Below, one piece after another: positions 28,063-37,394 of a stretch of 64,000 nt of DNA. Both the position numbers and the translations under genes were made by a program. Within the stretch, counting starts at the first letter, position 1. Each line of letters starts with the position of its first letter. Origin of the DNA: Huiozyma naganishii CBS 8797 (Eukaryota > Ascomycota > Saccharomycetes > Saccharomycetales > Saccharomycetaceae); NCBI RefSeq assembly GCF_000348985.1, contig NC_035922.1:633604-697603 (forward strand), read 5' to 3'. Below the pieces are notes generated by a model, which had not been told where the DNA came from, did no database searches, and saw only the letters and a program-made list of their open reading frames with translations.

Positions 28063-29589
28063 TCACTTAATGTACTTCGGAGGGTATATATTTTTGAATA
28101 CTTCTGGTACAGGTTTGTACGGTATCCCTCCCCTGTCATGTTTCAACAACAATTTATTCCTCCCAAAGGCTCTCGCTATAATGGGTGTTTTCCCGTTACC
28201 TTGTCTCGCAGTAAAACTGGGGTCGTCATCATTTGTCAGTGGTTCTCTTGGGGGTTTGTTTTTTAGGTCCGAAGTAAAGGAAGCAAAACTGGTCCTATAT
28301 TGAAATCTAGCGGACGTCTCACAAGGAACGGGCCCGCTCCGTGTTTCCGCTATATCATTGTTTTCAATTTGGTCAAATTCAAGTAGTAAGGGCGCTGGAT
28401 GCGTTGTGATGCCTTCGTGTAGGACCTTCTCATTGGGTTCACCCTCTACAAACGGCCTCAATATCTTCTTCAATTCTACAGGCTTAACTTTCAAACCTGT
28501 TGTAGGCAGATCATCACCGTATATTCTCACAAGGTTTTCATCCTCCATGAACCTGATACTACCGGCGGTTCTCTTCTTCTTTTTCCCACTTTTCAGAATA
28601 GACGTGATATTCGGATCACCTAAGCGAGCCCTTTTCGACTCTGGTGTATCCGCTTCTTCATCCAATTCATTAAAATCCCTCTTATTACTCTCTGTTGCAG
28701 TAACAGTTGGAGTGTTATCTTTGTTCAAGTATTTCGAGAAGGAGATCTTTTTCTTATCTAAATCCTCCTCCTCTACCTTCTCCTGTTCATCTTTACTCTT
28801 GGTGAGTTGTTGTTGGGTTGCTGTTCGTATCACATTGTCTTTCCTCTCTGCTATGTATGGCTGCGGTGGAGGTGACACTTTCTTCTTTGTCACCACTGTT
28901 TTAGCTTTAACTGGCTGCGTCAGAGAGGAGGGAAGTTTCTCCTTCAAAATCTCCTTTGAATACCCTAGTAGCTTCAAGAATCTCAGATACGACATAATGT
29001 TATCCTTATTTTTCAGGTCTTGGTGACATAGCTTGACTATCCCTTGGAGCAGAGCATCTGAAGCGTCCAGAGACTTCCTCAGATCTGTATCCTTGATGAA
29101 CTTATCTATAAAGCGTCTCCTATCCTTCGCTAGCTCCTTTGGAAGCGTGTTGACAATATGGTCCACTATTCTGTCTGTAATATTGGGTGCATCCCTGTTC
29201 TTCACATCATCGGTGGAGGATGGGGACGCCTGCGGTGGTTGTTGTTGGGCAGCGCTATCGACTGCCACGTGCTGTTCTGCATTCGACTTCAACTGTTGTA
29301 ACTGAAATATATAGTCCTTATACATGGCAATCAACCCAACATACAAATTCTTATCCACCTCTGTGACCCCCTCGGCAGCGTCTGCAATGTGCTTGTTATC
29401 ATCCATGAACAATTTGAGTGCGTTTTGCAAGGCTGTCAAATATTGGTCCATCGTGCCAATATCCTGGGAGGTATACTGTAGATTGTTGCTATTCTGCCAT
29501 TGTGTAACCTCCTGTCTGATCTGCTGTATCACATTAGACTGCAACGTGTGCTTGATATTAACCAACTGTGGGATAGGATTCGTCGACAT
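28063..29589 (-). CDS. REF2: RNA-binding subunit of the cleavage and polyadenylation factor (APT)
   Basis: The protein is 508 aa (533 in S. cerevisiae). Ref2 works in mRNA and snoRNA 3'-end formation within the APT part of CPF and recruits the phosphatase Glc7. The N-terminus is helical with Gln-rich segments. A basic stretch (KKKRTAGSIRF near residue 340) contains an RVxF-like SIRF followed by MEDENLVRIYGDD, resembling a PP1-docking site. The C-terminus is conserved and basic (GKTPIIARAFGRNKLLLKHD). Position equals YDR195W, divergent from MSS116. Confidence 0.88.
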   Translation of the reverse strand: MSTNPIPQLVNIKHTLQSNVIQQIRQEVTQWQNSNNLQYTSQDIGTMDQYLTALQNALKLFMDDNKHIADAAEGVTEVDKNLYVGLIAMYKDYIFQLQQLKSNAEQHVAVDSAAQQQPPQASPSSTDDVKNRDAPNITDRIVDHIVNTLPKELAKDRRRFIDKFIKDTDLRKSLDASDALLQGIVKLCHQDLKNKDNIMSYLRFLKLLGYSKEILKEKLPSSLTQPVKAKTVVTKKKVSPPPQPYIAERKDNVIRTATQQQLTKSKDEQEKVEEEDLDKKKISFSKYLNKDNTPTVTATESNKRDFNELDEEADTPESKRARLGDPNITSILKSGKKKKRTAGSIRFMEDENLVRIYGDDLPTTGLKVKPVELKKILRPFVEGEPNEKVLHEGITTHPAPLLLEFDQIENNDIAETRSGPVPCETSARFQYRTSFASFTSDLKNKPPREPLTNDDDPSFTARQGNGKTPIIARAFGRNKLLLKHDRGGIPYKPVPEVFKNIYPPKYIK

Positions 29590-29962
29590 ATTTCCAGTTA
29601 TCGAATCTCAAGTCCAGAAGAGTATCTAAATTCAATTGAAAAAAAGGTGGAAAAACAACTTTAAAAAAAAGGAGAATACTATGTGTAAACAACTTCAAAG
29701 CAACACAGCACTTCAATTGTGCTGTCGATTGTGTCTTGTGCAGTTCTTCTCAAACCACTTCTTCAATCAGTTGTATTGGCAAGCACTCAAGTACTTAAAT
29801 TCTGCTAAAAATCAAAAAAAGGAAAAAAAGCAACTTTTTTTTGGAAGTGAAAAATTTTGTTCGAATTTGAGATATCGAAGACGCAACTACTGCCAGAACA
29901 CTCGATCCTTTATGAAGGTCTAGAGGGGGTAGCAAATCAACCACGCATTCGCTCAAGTAGTC
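29590..29962. other. Divergent intergenic REF2/MSS116
   Basis: This AT-rich promoter carries a perfect RRPE (TGAAAAATTTT) at 29848-29858 and A/T runs near 29660 and 29815. No gene was seen. Confidence 0.55.
29848..29858 (+). promoter_or_regulatory. RRPE element (TGAAAAATTTT) upstream of MSS116
   Basis: An exact match to the ribosomal RNA processing element lies 105-115 bp before the MSS116 ATG. Stb3 binds this element in S. cerevisiae. AATTTT elements are associated with growth-linked mitochondrial genes in yeasts that diverged before the duplication, so its presence before a mitochondrial helicase gene is notable. Confidence 0.5.
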
Positions 29963-32104
29963 ATGGCAAGCAACTTGTCAAGATCGGTTGCAGGGAGACT
30001 TGCTGGTACACTTTTGGCCAACGGCGGCGTCGCGAAAGCCGGCCCATCGCTGGCGAACTGGCTGCTGCGGTCTTCCGTCAGGTCTTATAACAGGGACGAA
30101 TCTGGCTATGGTGGGAGAGGACGCAGCGGGTACAACCGAGGTGGTAATGACGGTGGCCGTCCAAGGTACTCCCAAAATAGGGGTGGTGGCTACCGCGGTG
30201 GCTACCGCGGTGGTGGAAACGGTGGCAGGTTTCCTAACAGAAGAGGCCACGGGCGGGATGTTGAGGATCCGAACGCTATTACTTTCCAGAAGGAAACTTT
30301 GGCGAAGTTGGTTCACCTACCTGTTGAGGAGAATCCTGAGGAGGTCACTCTAGATAAACTGCATGAAGATAACGTTATTGATAAAATGCTTCATAAGTCT
30401 ATATCGAGAATGGGGTTCCCTGAGTTAACCTCTGTGCAACAGAAGACCATCAAACCGATTTTGGAAGACAAAGAGAATGATGTAATTGCGAGAGCCAAGA
30501 CGGGGACAGGTAAAACGTTTGCGTTTTTAATCCCGATCTTCCAACACTTGATCAACACACAGTTTGACTCGCAGTACATGGTCAAGTCTGTCATTGTTGC
30601 ACCAACTAGAGATTTGGCCTTGCAGATAGAAGCAGAAGTACGGAAGATCCATGACAACAACTATGGCCTGAAGAAATTTCAATGTATTTCCTTAGTTGGT
30701 GGGACCGATTTCAGAAGAGCTATGGACAAAATGCACAAGCTGAGACCAAACATCGTCATTGCTACACCAGGTAGATTGATTGATGTAATGGAAAAGTTTG
30801 GCAAGAAGTTTTTTGGCTGGGTCGACTTCAAAGTACTTGACGAAGCCGATAGATTGCTTGAGATCGGGTTCAAAGAAGACTTGGAGCAAATTTCCGAGAT
30901 GCTAAACTCGCTGAATGGTCATTCAAAGGATCACATTAGAACGTTGTTGTTTTCCGCTACTTTGGATGAAAAAGTGCAAGGGTTGGCAAACCAGATCATG
31001 AACAAGCCCAAATGTTTGTTTATCGACACTGTTGACAAGAATGAACCGGAAACGCACGAGAAAATTGAGCAGTCACTTGTTGTCACCAAGGAGTTTGGCC
31101 ACAACATTTATGCTGCGATTGAACACATCAAGGCCGAACTACTAGAGGATCCTAAAAATTACAAGGCAATCTTATTCACACCTACTGTGAAATTTACCAA
31201 ATTCATCTCGAGAATTCTAGACCGCGAGCTGAGAGGTAAATTACGCGTTTTAGAGTTCCACGGTCAAATTTCTCAGTCCAGAAGAACCAATTTGGTAAAG
31301 GAGTTCAAGCAAGATCGCCCAGGTTTGCTAGTTTGCACAGACGTTGGTGCCCGTGGTATGGATTTCCCAAACATCAAGGAAGTCCTTCAGATTGGTCTGC
31401 CCTCTGAACTAGCCAACTACATTCACAGAATTGGTAGGACTGCGAGAAGTGGGAAATCGGGTAAATCCGTCATTTTTCTTTGCAAGGACGAGTTACCCTT
31501 TATTACAGAATTGAAGCACAGAAGAAACATTGAGATTGCGAACGTCACTGAGTACACTGAACCATCCAATGAATTGCTAGAGGATTTTGCACTTAAAATT
31601 GAGTTCCCCGAAGAGTTGTCAGACTCTGTAGTAAGTATGATCTCTTATTACAGATCGTGCATTAAGGAATATAGATTGAGAGACAGACAACTGCTACCCT
31701 CCATTGCCAGAACGTATGGTATGTTATTGAATGAACCAGATAGGAAAATTCCAATTCAGAGTTCCAGCTTTTTAGAGAAACTTGGCTTCAGTCGTAATCC
31801 CCTAGCGAAGCAAATGTTCGAAATCTCTCACAGAAGACGTTACACAGACGAAGACCGTTACAATGCCCAAGCCGATGGCGAAGATTCTAGTTTTGGAGGA
31901 GATGATGCATTTGATAGATATAACAGACCACAGCGTCGTTTTAACAATGACAGAAATAACTACAGGCAGAATTCAGACGGTGGCAACTACCACAGCAACA
32001 ACCGAAGCAACAGCTACAATCGGAATTCAAACCGCAACAACAATCCGAGAGAGGACTCTTACAGAAGCAGACGTTCCGAGTACAACGCTCAAGCCGATGA
32101 ATAG
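29963..32104 (+). CDS. MSS116: Mitochondrial DEAD-box RNA helicase
   Basis: The protein is 713 aa (664 in S. cerevisiae). Mss116 is a matrix RNA chaperone for group I and II intron splicing, translation and transcription elongation. A basic, Ser-rich presequence (MASNLSRSVAGRLAGTLL) is followed at about residues 44-95 by an RGG/YG-rich segment (GGGYRGGYRGGGNGGRF). Helicase motifs are all present: ARAKTGTGKT (near 176), APTRDLALQ, DEAD (near 292), SATLDEK (near 331) and HRIGRTARSG (near 487). The tail is rich in Arg, Asn and Tyr (RSNSYNRNSNRNNN), matching the basic RNA-tethering tail of this subfamily. The RGG insert near the N-terminus is unusual for the S. cerevisiae protein as I know it. 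Position equals YDR194C. Confidence 0.95.
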   Translation: MASNLSRSVAGRLAGTLLANGGVAKAGPSLANWLLRSSVRSYNRDESGYGGRGRSGYNRGGNDGGRPRYSQNRGGGYRGGYRGGGNGGRFPNRRGHGRDVEDPNAITFQKETLAKLVHLPVEENPEEVTLDKLHEDNVIDKMLHKSISRMGFPELTSVQQKTIKPILEDKENDVIARAKTGTGKTFAFLIPIFQHLINTQFDSQYMVKSVIVAPTRDLALQIEAEVRKIHDNNYGLKKFQCISLVGGTDFRRAMDKMHKLRPNIVIATPGRLIDVMEKFGKKFFGWVDFKVLDEADRLLEIGFKEDLEQISEMLNSLNGHSKDHIRTLLFSATLDEKVQGLANQIMNKPKCLFIDTVDKNEPETHEKIEQSLVVTKEFGHNIYAAIEHIKAELLEDPKNYKAILFTPTVKFTKFISRILDRELRGKLRVLEFHGQISQSRRTNLVKEFKQDRPGLLVCTDVGARGMDFPNIKEVLQIGLPSELANYIHRIGRTARSGKSGKSVIFLCKDELPFITELKHRRNIEIANVTEYTEPSNELLEDFALKIEFPEELSDSVVSMISYYRSCIKEYRLRDRQLLPSIARTYGMLLNEPDRKIPIQSSSFLEKLGFSRNPLAKQMFEISHRRRYTDEDRYNAQADGEDSSFGGDDAFDRYNRPQRRFNNDRNNYRQNSDGGNYHSNNRSNSYNRNSNRNNNPREDSYRSRRSEYNAQADE

Positions 32105-32360
32105 GTGGTTAAGACCTTTCTCTCTCCCTCTCACACAAATGAAAACCTCTTTCCCCTCTCTTCTCAAAGAGAGCTTGTAAATACTGACTTAGCAAAGGCC
32201 CTCATGAGGTTATGTCCTAGTTTCAATTCCATCAAGCCTTATAAAAATATACGTATCTTTTGTAATATATCTTGTAAATTAACGTTAGTAGTTCTATCAC
32301 CATTATTTTAATTTTTATTACACTTCAGGACTCTGTCCACGTAGCTGAAAGGCACCGATC

Positions 32361-32987
32361 ATGGGGCGCGGACAGTTGATCCTAATAGAAGGGCTAGATC
32401 GTACAGGGAAGACGACACAGACAGAGCTGTTGCTCAATAATCTGTCTCCAAATGCCGAATTGATCAAATTCCCGCAAAGACAAACTCCAATTGGTAAGAT
32501 TATTGACAGGTACCTAACAGATAAAAGCTATGAATTGCCCGATCAAGCAATCCACCTTCTATTCAGCGCCAACAGGTGGGAGTTGATAGATTCTATTAAG
32601 AGCACACTTGATAGTGGGAAACACGTTATCTTGGACAGGTACGTCTTTTCGGGTGTCGCCTACTCTGTCGGGAAAAACATTCCTGGTATGGATATCCATT
32701 GGTGTGTATCCCCGGACAAAGGCCTCATGAGACCTGATCTAACCCTATTTCTTGTCAACGAAATGGGGTCCGATTCAAGAGCTGGATTTGGAGAGGAACG
32801 ATATGAAAGTGTTGGGATGCAGCAAAAGGTAAGAAAACAATTCGATCTTGTGTTGAAAGAACTAGGTGATGCTACGGTCAAGACACTGAATGTGACAGGC
32901 AAAACGATTGATGAAGTAGAATTGATGATCCGGAGACAGGTGGACAACCTTCTAAGCAATCCTAATGAAGAATATCATCACTTCTGA
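32361..32987 (+). CDS. CDC8: Thymidylate kinase
   Basis: The protein is 208 aa (216 in S. cerevisiae). It phosphorylates dTMP to dTDP and is essential for DNA synthesis. The P-loop GLDRTGKTTQTELL is at residues 11-24. LDRYVFSGVAYSVGK (near 93) is the DRY/DRH substrate motif, and the LID follows as ERYESVGMQQKVR. The TTG-free start ATG at 32361 gives MGRGQLILIEG. In S. cerevisiae CDC8 is YJR057W on chromosome X. Here it stands between MSS116 (YDR194C) and NUP42 (YDR192C), a place with no such gene in S. cerevisiae. No MluI box (ACGCGT) was seen in the 256 bp upstream. Confidence 0.96.
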   Translation: MGRGQLILIEGLDRTGKTTQTELLLNNLSPNAELIKFPQRQTPIGKIIDRYLTDKSYELPDQAIHLLFSANRWELIDSIKSTLDSGKHVILDRYVFSGVAYSVGKNIPGMDIHWCVSPDKGLMRPDLTLFLVNEMGSDSRAGFGEERYESVGMQQKVRKQFDLVLKELGDATVKTLNVTGKTIDEVELMIRRQVDNLLSNPNEEYHHF

Positions 32988-33144
32988 GGATACCATCCGT
33001 CTTTCATGAAAACTTCATTATTTTTAAATAGACGTATTTTCAGTATGTACAATACAGATTTGCCATACACCTTCCAGCGATACAGAAAACAGTTATTCAT
33101 CAATTATCAAGAGGCCACAACGTATCCCACTTCCTTCTGTACGC

Positions 33145-35019
33145 ATGTCATACAACAGGAATAAGCAACCTTGTAGGTTTTTTCAGCAAGGTCATTGTAA
33201 ATTTGGGAACTCGTGTAAATATGCCCACGTCTACTCCAACAACAGCAACAACGGATATTCGGGAAAGTATGGCTCCAAGGATAACTCTTCAGGATCCACT
33301 GAATTATCATACCAAGACTTTATTCAGCCGGGAAAGTTGTCTTCCCTTCAGCGAAATCTCGAACTAGACTTGGGAGAAGTGCCTTCATTCCAAATGAAAC
33401 CGTTGTCTTCTGCATTTGGTCTGGCCGATCCGTGCGCTTTGAATTTGATCAACGGAAGAGATTACTCAATGGAGGAGTTTCGTTGGCAGTATATGCAGGC
33501 CCAAAAGAACAACACCCTTCCTCAATACGAGATCGAGGTGAATGCAAGAGACCAAGATATGAGGAAATGCATACTACAGATCAAACAACACCCAGATTTT
33601 GCCGTTAGGTATTCACAAAAGTGCACACAGGACTTGAAGGAAACCGGTACTCGGAGCATAACAAAAGATTTTATACAATTTCCATTAAATTTGAGTGACA
33701 GTCAGGCCCTTCATGGCAATACTAATACAATGATGGGGAATAATAGCGCAGCTTCCGCGTTTGGAACGGGAGGATTTGGGCAAGCTCCGACAGCAAATCC
33801 GTTTGCGCCAGTAGCTGGACCGACATCTGGAGGGGCTTTTGGAGCTCCTTCATTTGGATCTAGTGGAGGTGGTGCTTTTGGAGCTCCCAAATTTGGCGCC
33901 ACTAGGATGGGAGCCGCTACGAATACCAATAGCACATTTGGCGCACCTGCATTTGGATCTTCTGGAGGTAACGCAGCATCTTCAACTTCTGCATTTGGCG
34001 CACCTGCATTTGGTAATCAAGCAAACAACTCAGGAAGTGGTAGCGCGTTTGGTGCACCATCATTTGGTGCAAGCAATGGTACGAATACCGCGACTGGTAC
34101 AGGAGGTGGCGCGTTTGGTAAGCCTGCCTTTGCAAACTCCGCCTTTGGTGCTGGTCCGACTGGTGCAAACACTTCCCCCTTCGCTGGTATACAGAATACT
34201 GATAGTGCAACAGCTAAACCGGGCCCTTTTGGCGCAGCAAATACATCATCTGGGGCTAATCCATTCGGATCTTTGAACAAAACGACCAGTCCCTTTGGTG
34301 CTATATCCACAGGTGCAAACAACAATACAGCATTTGGTCAAGCGGCGTTTGGAGCACTAAACAATAACGCTGCAGCCACGCAACAAAGCCCATTCGGTCA
34401 AAACAATGCAAACGCAACAACTACCACAACAGGTAGTACCAATTCTGCATTTGGGCAGTCAAATTTCGGGAAAGGTCCTTCACCCTTCTCCGCTGGTCAA
34501 AACAACGACGGCTCCTCGCCGTTTGGGAACTTGCAAAATCAATACGCACCTGCCAGCGCGAACAGTGCATTTACCCCACAAAACTCGGCAAACAGCAGTG
34601 CTGGTGGGAGCGGAGCTTTTGGGTCAGGCGCTGGCCAAAATAACACCAGCTTGCCATTTGGGACTGTAAACACACCGAAATCAAGCCCATTTGCGACAAG
34701 TAACCAGAATGATACCAATAAAAATGTCTCAGCACCGTTTGAAACCAACCAAACACCTGCCACAGCATCAGTATTTGCTAGCGGCCCCAAGGCAGCGAAT
34801 GCTGCTCCTTCATCATCTTCTGGGGTATTTGGTAATGCTGCGCAAAACTCTGGCACCAACATAACACCGACTGCAAATAAAGACGCGTTGAAGGATATCA
34901 GTGCTGAGGTTTTGCAAAAATTCCAAGGTACACAGTTTAATCTTGGCGATGTGCCTGATTACCCACCACCTATGGAGCTCATTCAGCAAATTTCTTTGAT
35001 GGGGATAAAAAATCAATGA
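33145..35019 (+). CDS. NUP42: FG nucleoporin with CCCH zinc finger
   Basis: The protein is 624 aa, longer than the 430 aa of S. cerevisiae Nup42. It sits on the cytoplasmic face of the nuclear pore, binds Gle1 and supports Dbp5-driven mRNA export. A CCCH zinc finger opens the protein (CRFFQQGHCKFGNSCKYAH, residues 8-27). Residues about 195-560 are an FG domain with dozens of FG dipeptides, mainly AFGAPxFG and PFG types with Asn/Ala/Thr spacers. The last 50 residues (KDALKDISAEVLQKFQ, then FNLGDVPDYPPPMELIQ) form the Gle1-binding region. Expansion of the FG domain explains the extra length. Position equals YDR192C. Confidence 0.95.
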   Translation: MSYNRNKQPCRFFQQGHCKFGNSCKYAHVYSNNSNNGYSGKYGSKDNSSGSTELSYQDFIQPGKLSSLQRNLELDLGEVPSFQMKPLSSAFGLADPCALNLINGRDYSMEEFRWQYMQAQKNNTLPQYEIEVNARDQDMRKCILQIKQHPDFAVRYSQKCTQDLKETGTRSITKDFIQFPLNLSDSQALHGNTNTMMGNNSAASAFGTGGFGQAPTANPFAPVAGPTSGGAFGAPSFGSSGGGAFGAPKFGATRMGAATNTNSTFGAPAFGSSGGNAASSTSAFGAPAFGNQANNSGSGSAFGAPSFGASNGTNTATGTGGGAFGKPAFANSAFGAGPTGANTSPFAGIQNTDSATAKPGPFGAANTSSGANPFGSLNKTTSPFGAISTGANNNTAFGQAAFGALNNNAAATQQSPFGQNNANATTTTTGSTNSAFGQSNFGKGPSPFSAGQNNDGSSPFGNLQNQYAPASANSAFTPQNSANSSAGGSGAFGSGAGQNNTSLPFGTVNTPKSSPFATSNQNDTNKNVSAPFETNQTPATASVFASGPKAANAAPSSSSGVFGNAAQNSGTNITPTANKDALKDISAEVLQKFQGTQFNLGDVPDYPPPMELIQQISLMGIKNQ

Positions 35020-35073
35020 CTATAGATATTAGTGTTACTCATTAGGTTAATTACATAAATTCAGTCCCCACAA

Positions 35074-36198
35074 TCATGCAAACTCAGGCACTCTCTGGCA
35101 ATCGCCATGAACTATCAAATCAATACCGCTTTCGCCAAAGATATCCATTATTTTCCTGTCCGGCAGTTCGTCACTAATGAAGATCACAACAAATTTACCC
35201 ATTTGTCTTCTCTTTTGCAGGTTATGGTTGAAATTTGAGCATATTTGTTTTACTCCAATAATATCCAATTTAGTCCCCACGATCATGAGACAGTCTACCG
35301 ATTTTGTTTTTGTGTCCAGATTCGCAATCTCGGCAATGATGTCCCCCTCCGGATGGGGCTCATTATAGAGTGTGATCCGCGGTCTAAGTTTCCCAACACC
35401 TGTTAACCTTAGTCCGGCTATTTCGCGTACTCTTTCAATCTCGGCACAATGCTTACACAGGGGGATCAAAGGTTTCGAGTTGTCTGTCCCCTCGTGGAAG
35501 TCTGAGGGGTCCAATCTAGTCACATGATTGCACTTAGTACATTGGGTGTAATGTACTGAGCCATGTAATTGGATGAGCACTGGGTATGGTGCTGTGCTTG
35601 GCAGTTGAACTGAATCACAGAATGAGGGCAACTTCGTCTCTAAAGAATCGATGTTTTGGGTGTACAATCTTCTTAGACGACCTTGTTGTGCCAATTTGTT
35701 AATGAATTGATGGAAGGGAGTCGGAGTGCTTTTACAGGACAATTCCCGTAAACTTGTGATCAATTGATTGAATCTTTGTATTTGCTCTGTATCTGAATAT
35801 ATCGAATTCATATCGAATAGAGACTTAGTAGCCGCACACTTGGTGTACATCCCATTTTTTTGCGATCTAAAATCTGGGATACCGCAATGTGTCGAAGTTC
35901 CAGCACCGGTGATCATCACAATATTTTCACAGTCGTTCAATACGCTTTTAAGGTAATTCAATTTATGGGATTCGGACGGTTTAGACGCGCTCCCGATTTC
36001 AAGTACTGAATTCTTCGGTATTCTATTTTTTTTCAAGCAGTGGAAAGGAGTCCTTCTTCTACTCTTACTCTTCAACTGAGAAAGCAGTCTTCTTGGTTCA
36101 ATATCTGTCCCCCTCTCATCACAGTTTGTACGCTTCTTTTGTACAGTGGATGGAGGTGTTAGCGGCAGTTGCAAAGTGCACTCTGTACGTTGTGTCAT
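35074..36198 (-). CDS. HST4: Sir2-family NAD-dependent histone deacetylase
   Basis: The protein is 374 aa from the ATG at 36198 (370 in S. cerevisiae). The open frame extends to 36426 but begins with GTG, and the extra 76 residues have no ATG. Hst4, with Hst3, removes histone H3 K56 acetylation after S phase. The Rossmann-fold motif ITGAGTSTHCGIPDFRS is near residue 98, TQNIDSLE near 181 and LHGSVHYTQCTKC near 211. Two Cys pairs (CTKC and CKHC) provide the zinc ribbon. The catalytic His is in QLHGSVHY. Position equals YDR191W. Only 54 bp separate its stop from that of NUP42, so the two genes converge. Confidence 0.95.
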   Translation of the reverse strand: MTQRTECTLQLPLTPPSTVQKKRTNCDERGTDIEPRRLLSQLKSKSRRRTPFHCLKKNRIPKNSVLEIGSASKPSESHKLNYLKSVLNDCENIVMITGAGTSTHCGIPDFRSQKNGMYTKCAATKSLFDMNSIYSDTEQIQRFNQLITSLRELSCKSTPTPFHQFINKLAQQGRLRRLYTQNIDSLETKLPSFCDSVQLPSTAPYPVLIQLHGSVHYTQCTKCNHVTRLDPSDFHEGTDNSKPLIPLCKHCAEIERVREIAGLRLTGVGKLRPRITLYNEPHPEGDIIAEIANLDTKTKSVDCLMIVGTKLDIIGVKQICSNFNHNLQKRRQMGKFVVIFISDELPDRKIMDIFGESGIDLIVHGDCQRVPEFA

Positions 36199-36632
36199 TG
36201 ATTGTGTATAGTTGACAGTTTCAAGGTGGACAAATATTGCGATTGTAAAAGGGTAACTAAACCAAATTGCAACTCTACATAACCTTTCGAATATATATAT
36301 ACGTATGTATTTGGCGTTATGTGGACTGAGACGCCAAAAGTTAGCATAACATTTAATTTGGACGGAAAGGGCACAACGGGAAAAAAATCGAAAAAAAAGT
36401 AAAGAAAACAGTGCGATGCGATCCACGAAAAAAATTCATTACGTTACCGAAACAGGAAGTTGGCATTAGGAGGTCTTTTCGTGGGTTTTCCTGCAACTGG
36501 AATTCTAAGTGTACGCCAGGCCCTTAACTGTATCGCTTCTCCAGACTTTAGTTTTGATGTAGGGACAGGCGGGGTATGTATGGGTGTATATAACTGTTCC
36601 ATGTGGGCTGAAGGGATCAGGTTCCCGTAGAA

Positions 36633-36638
36633 CACGTG
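36633..36638. promoter_or_regulatory. CACGTG box 1 of 4 in the HST4/SND1 gap
   Basis: ACACGTGT context, a plain E-box. It could be bound by Cbf1-, Pho4- or Tye7-type bHLH factors. Confidence 0.35.
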
Positions 36639-36825
36639 TATTTGTATGGTGCAAGGTGTCACTGGGACACCACTTCGAACTGATTATCCCATGTGTTTAA
36701 CCAATGTAGGACTATCGGAAGCATTAATGCGCCTGCTTCACTATATATGTCACGGGACCACCAACCAGAAAATGCAAGAAACACTAACTCAAAACCAGAA
36801 CAAGAAAAGGCCGGGAATTCACAAG

Positions 36826-36831
36826 CACGTG
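36826..36831. promoter_or_regulatory. CACGTG box 2 of 4, Cbf1 consensus
   Basis: GCACGTGAC contains GTCACGTG on the minus strand, a full RTCACRTG Cbf1 site. Confidence 0.4.
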
Positions 36832-37317
36832 ACTACAGGGGAGTTGGGATGGGATGTAACAACGTTTCCATAATCAAGTAAACAAAGGAAGCAACGCGGT
36901 GAAGAGAAAGGGGATGGATAAGAAATTACCGCATACGCGGGGTTTATCACCAACTCAACAACACAATCGCAAAAAATCAACGGGGACTCACATAACCATA
37001 ACGACGGTGAAAAATGACTGACGTTTTCTAAAAGAAAAAACAAAAAAATGAGTTGCCTAACTTCAACGAACGACTCAACAAAGAAAAAATAAAGGAAATA
37101 GCACTACAACAAAAAACCCAAAAACCCGAAACGAAGTCACCTTACACCCAGTGTGTGCATGCCACATATACCCTTGACCCTCATTCAACATGTATCAGCA
37201 TCTCTCGACCAAACCAAGTAACAAAGAACATACTCTCACATACATTCATATATATATATATATCAGTACATTTAGTAGCCTGTTTCAGTGTGGGTGCCTG
37301 GGTAAAAATCAACGAAA

Positions 37318-37323
37318 CACGTG
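37318..37323. promoter_or_regulatory. CACGTG box 3 of 4
   Basis: AACACGTGTT is a 10-bp perfect palindrome 550 bp upstream of SND1. Confidence 0.4.
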
Positions 37324-37388
37324 TTCCACATTTTCATCTCACACACTTTCCTGTTCCTCGTTTGCGCTCACACCCAAAAGCGAGCGGG

Positions 37389-37394
37389 CACGTG
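37389..37394. promoter_or_regulatory. CACGTG box 4 of 4, Cbf1 consensus joined to a CCAAT box
   Basis: GCACGTGATTGG contains ATCACGTG (Cbf1) overlapping CCAAT on the minus strand, 475 bp upstream of SND1. Confidence 0.4.

Noticed and set aside
36444..36662. 72-codon minus-strand frame in the HST4/SND1 gap
   Set aside because: Although it has an ATG, it is short and has no recognisable homology or promoter context.
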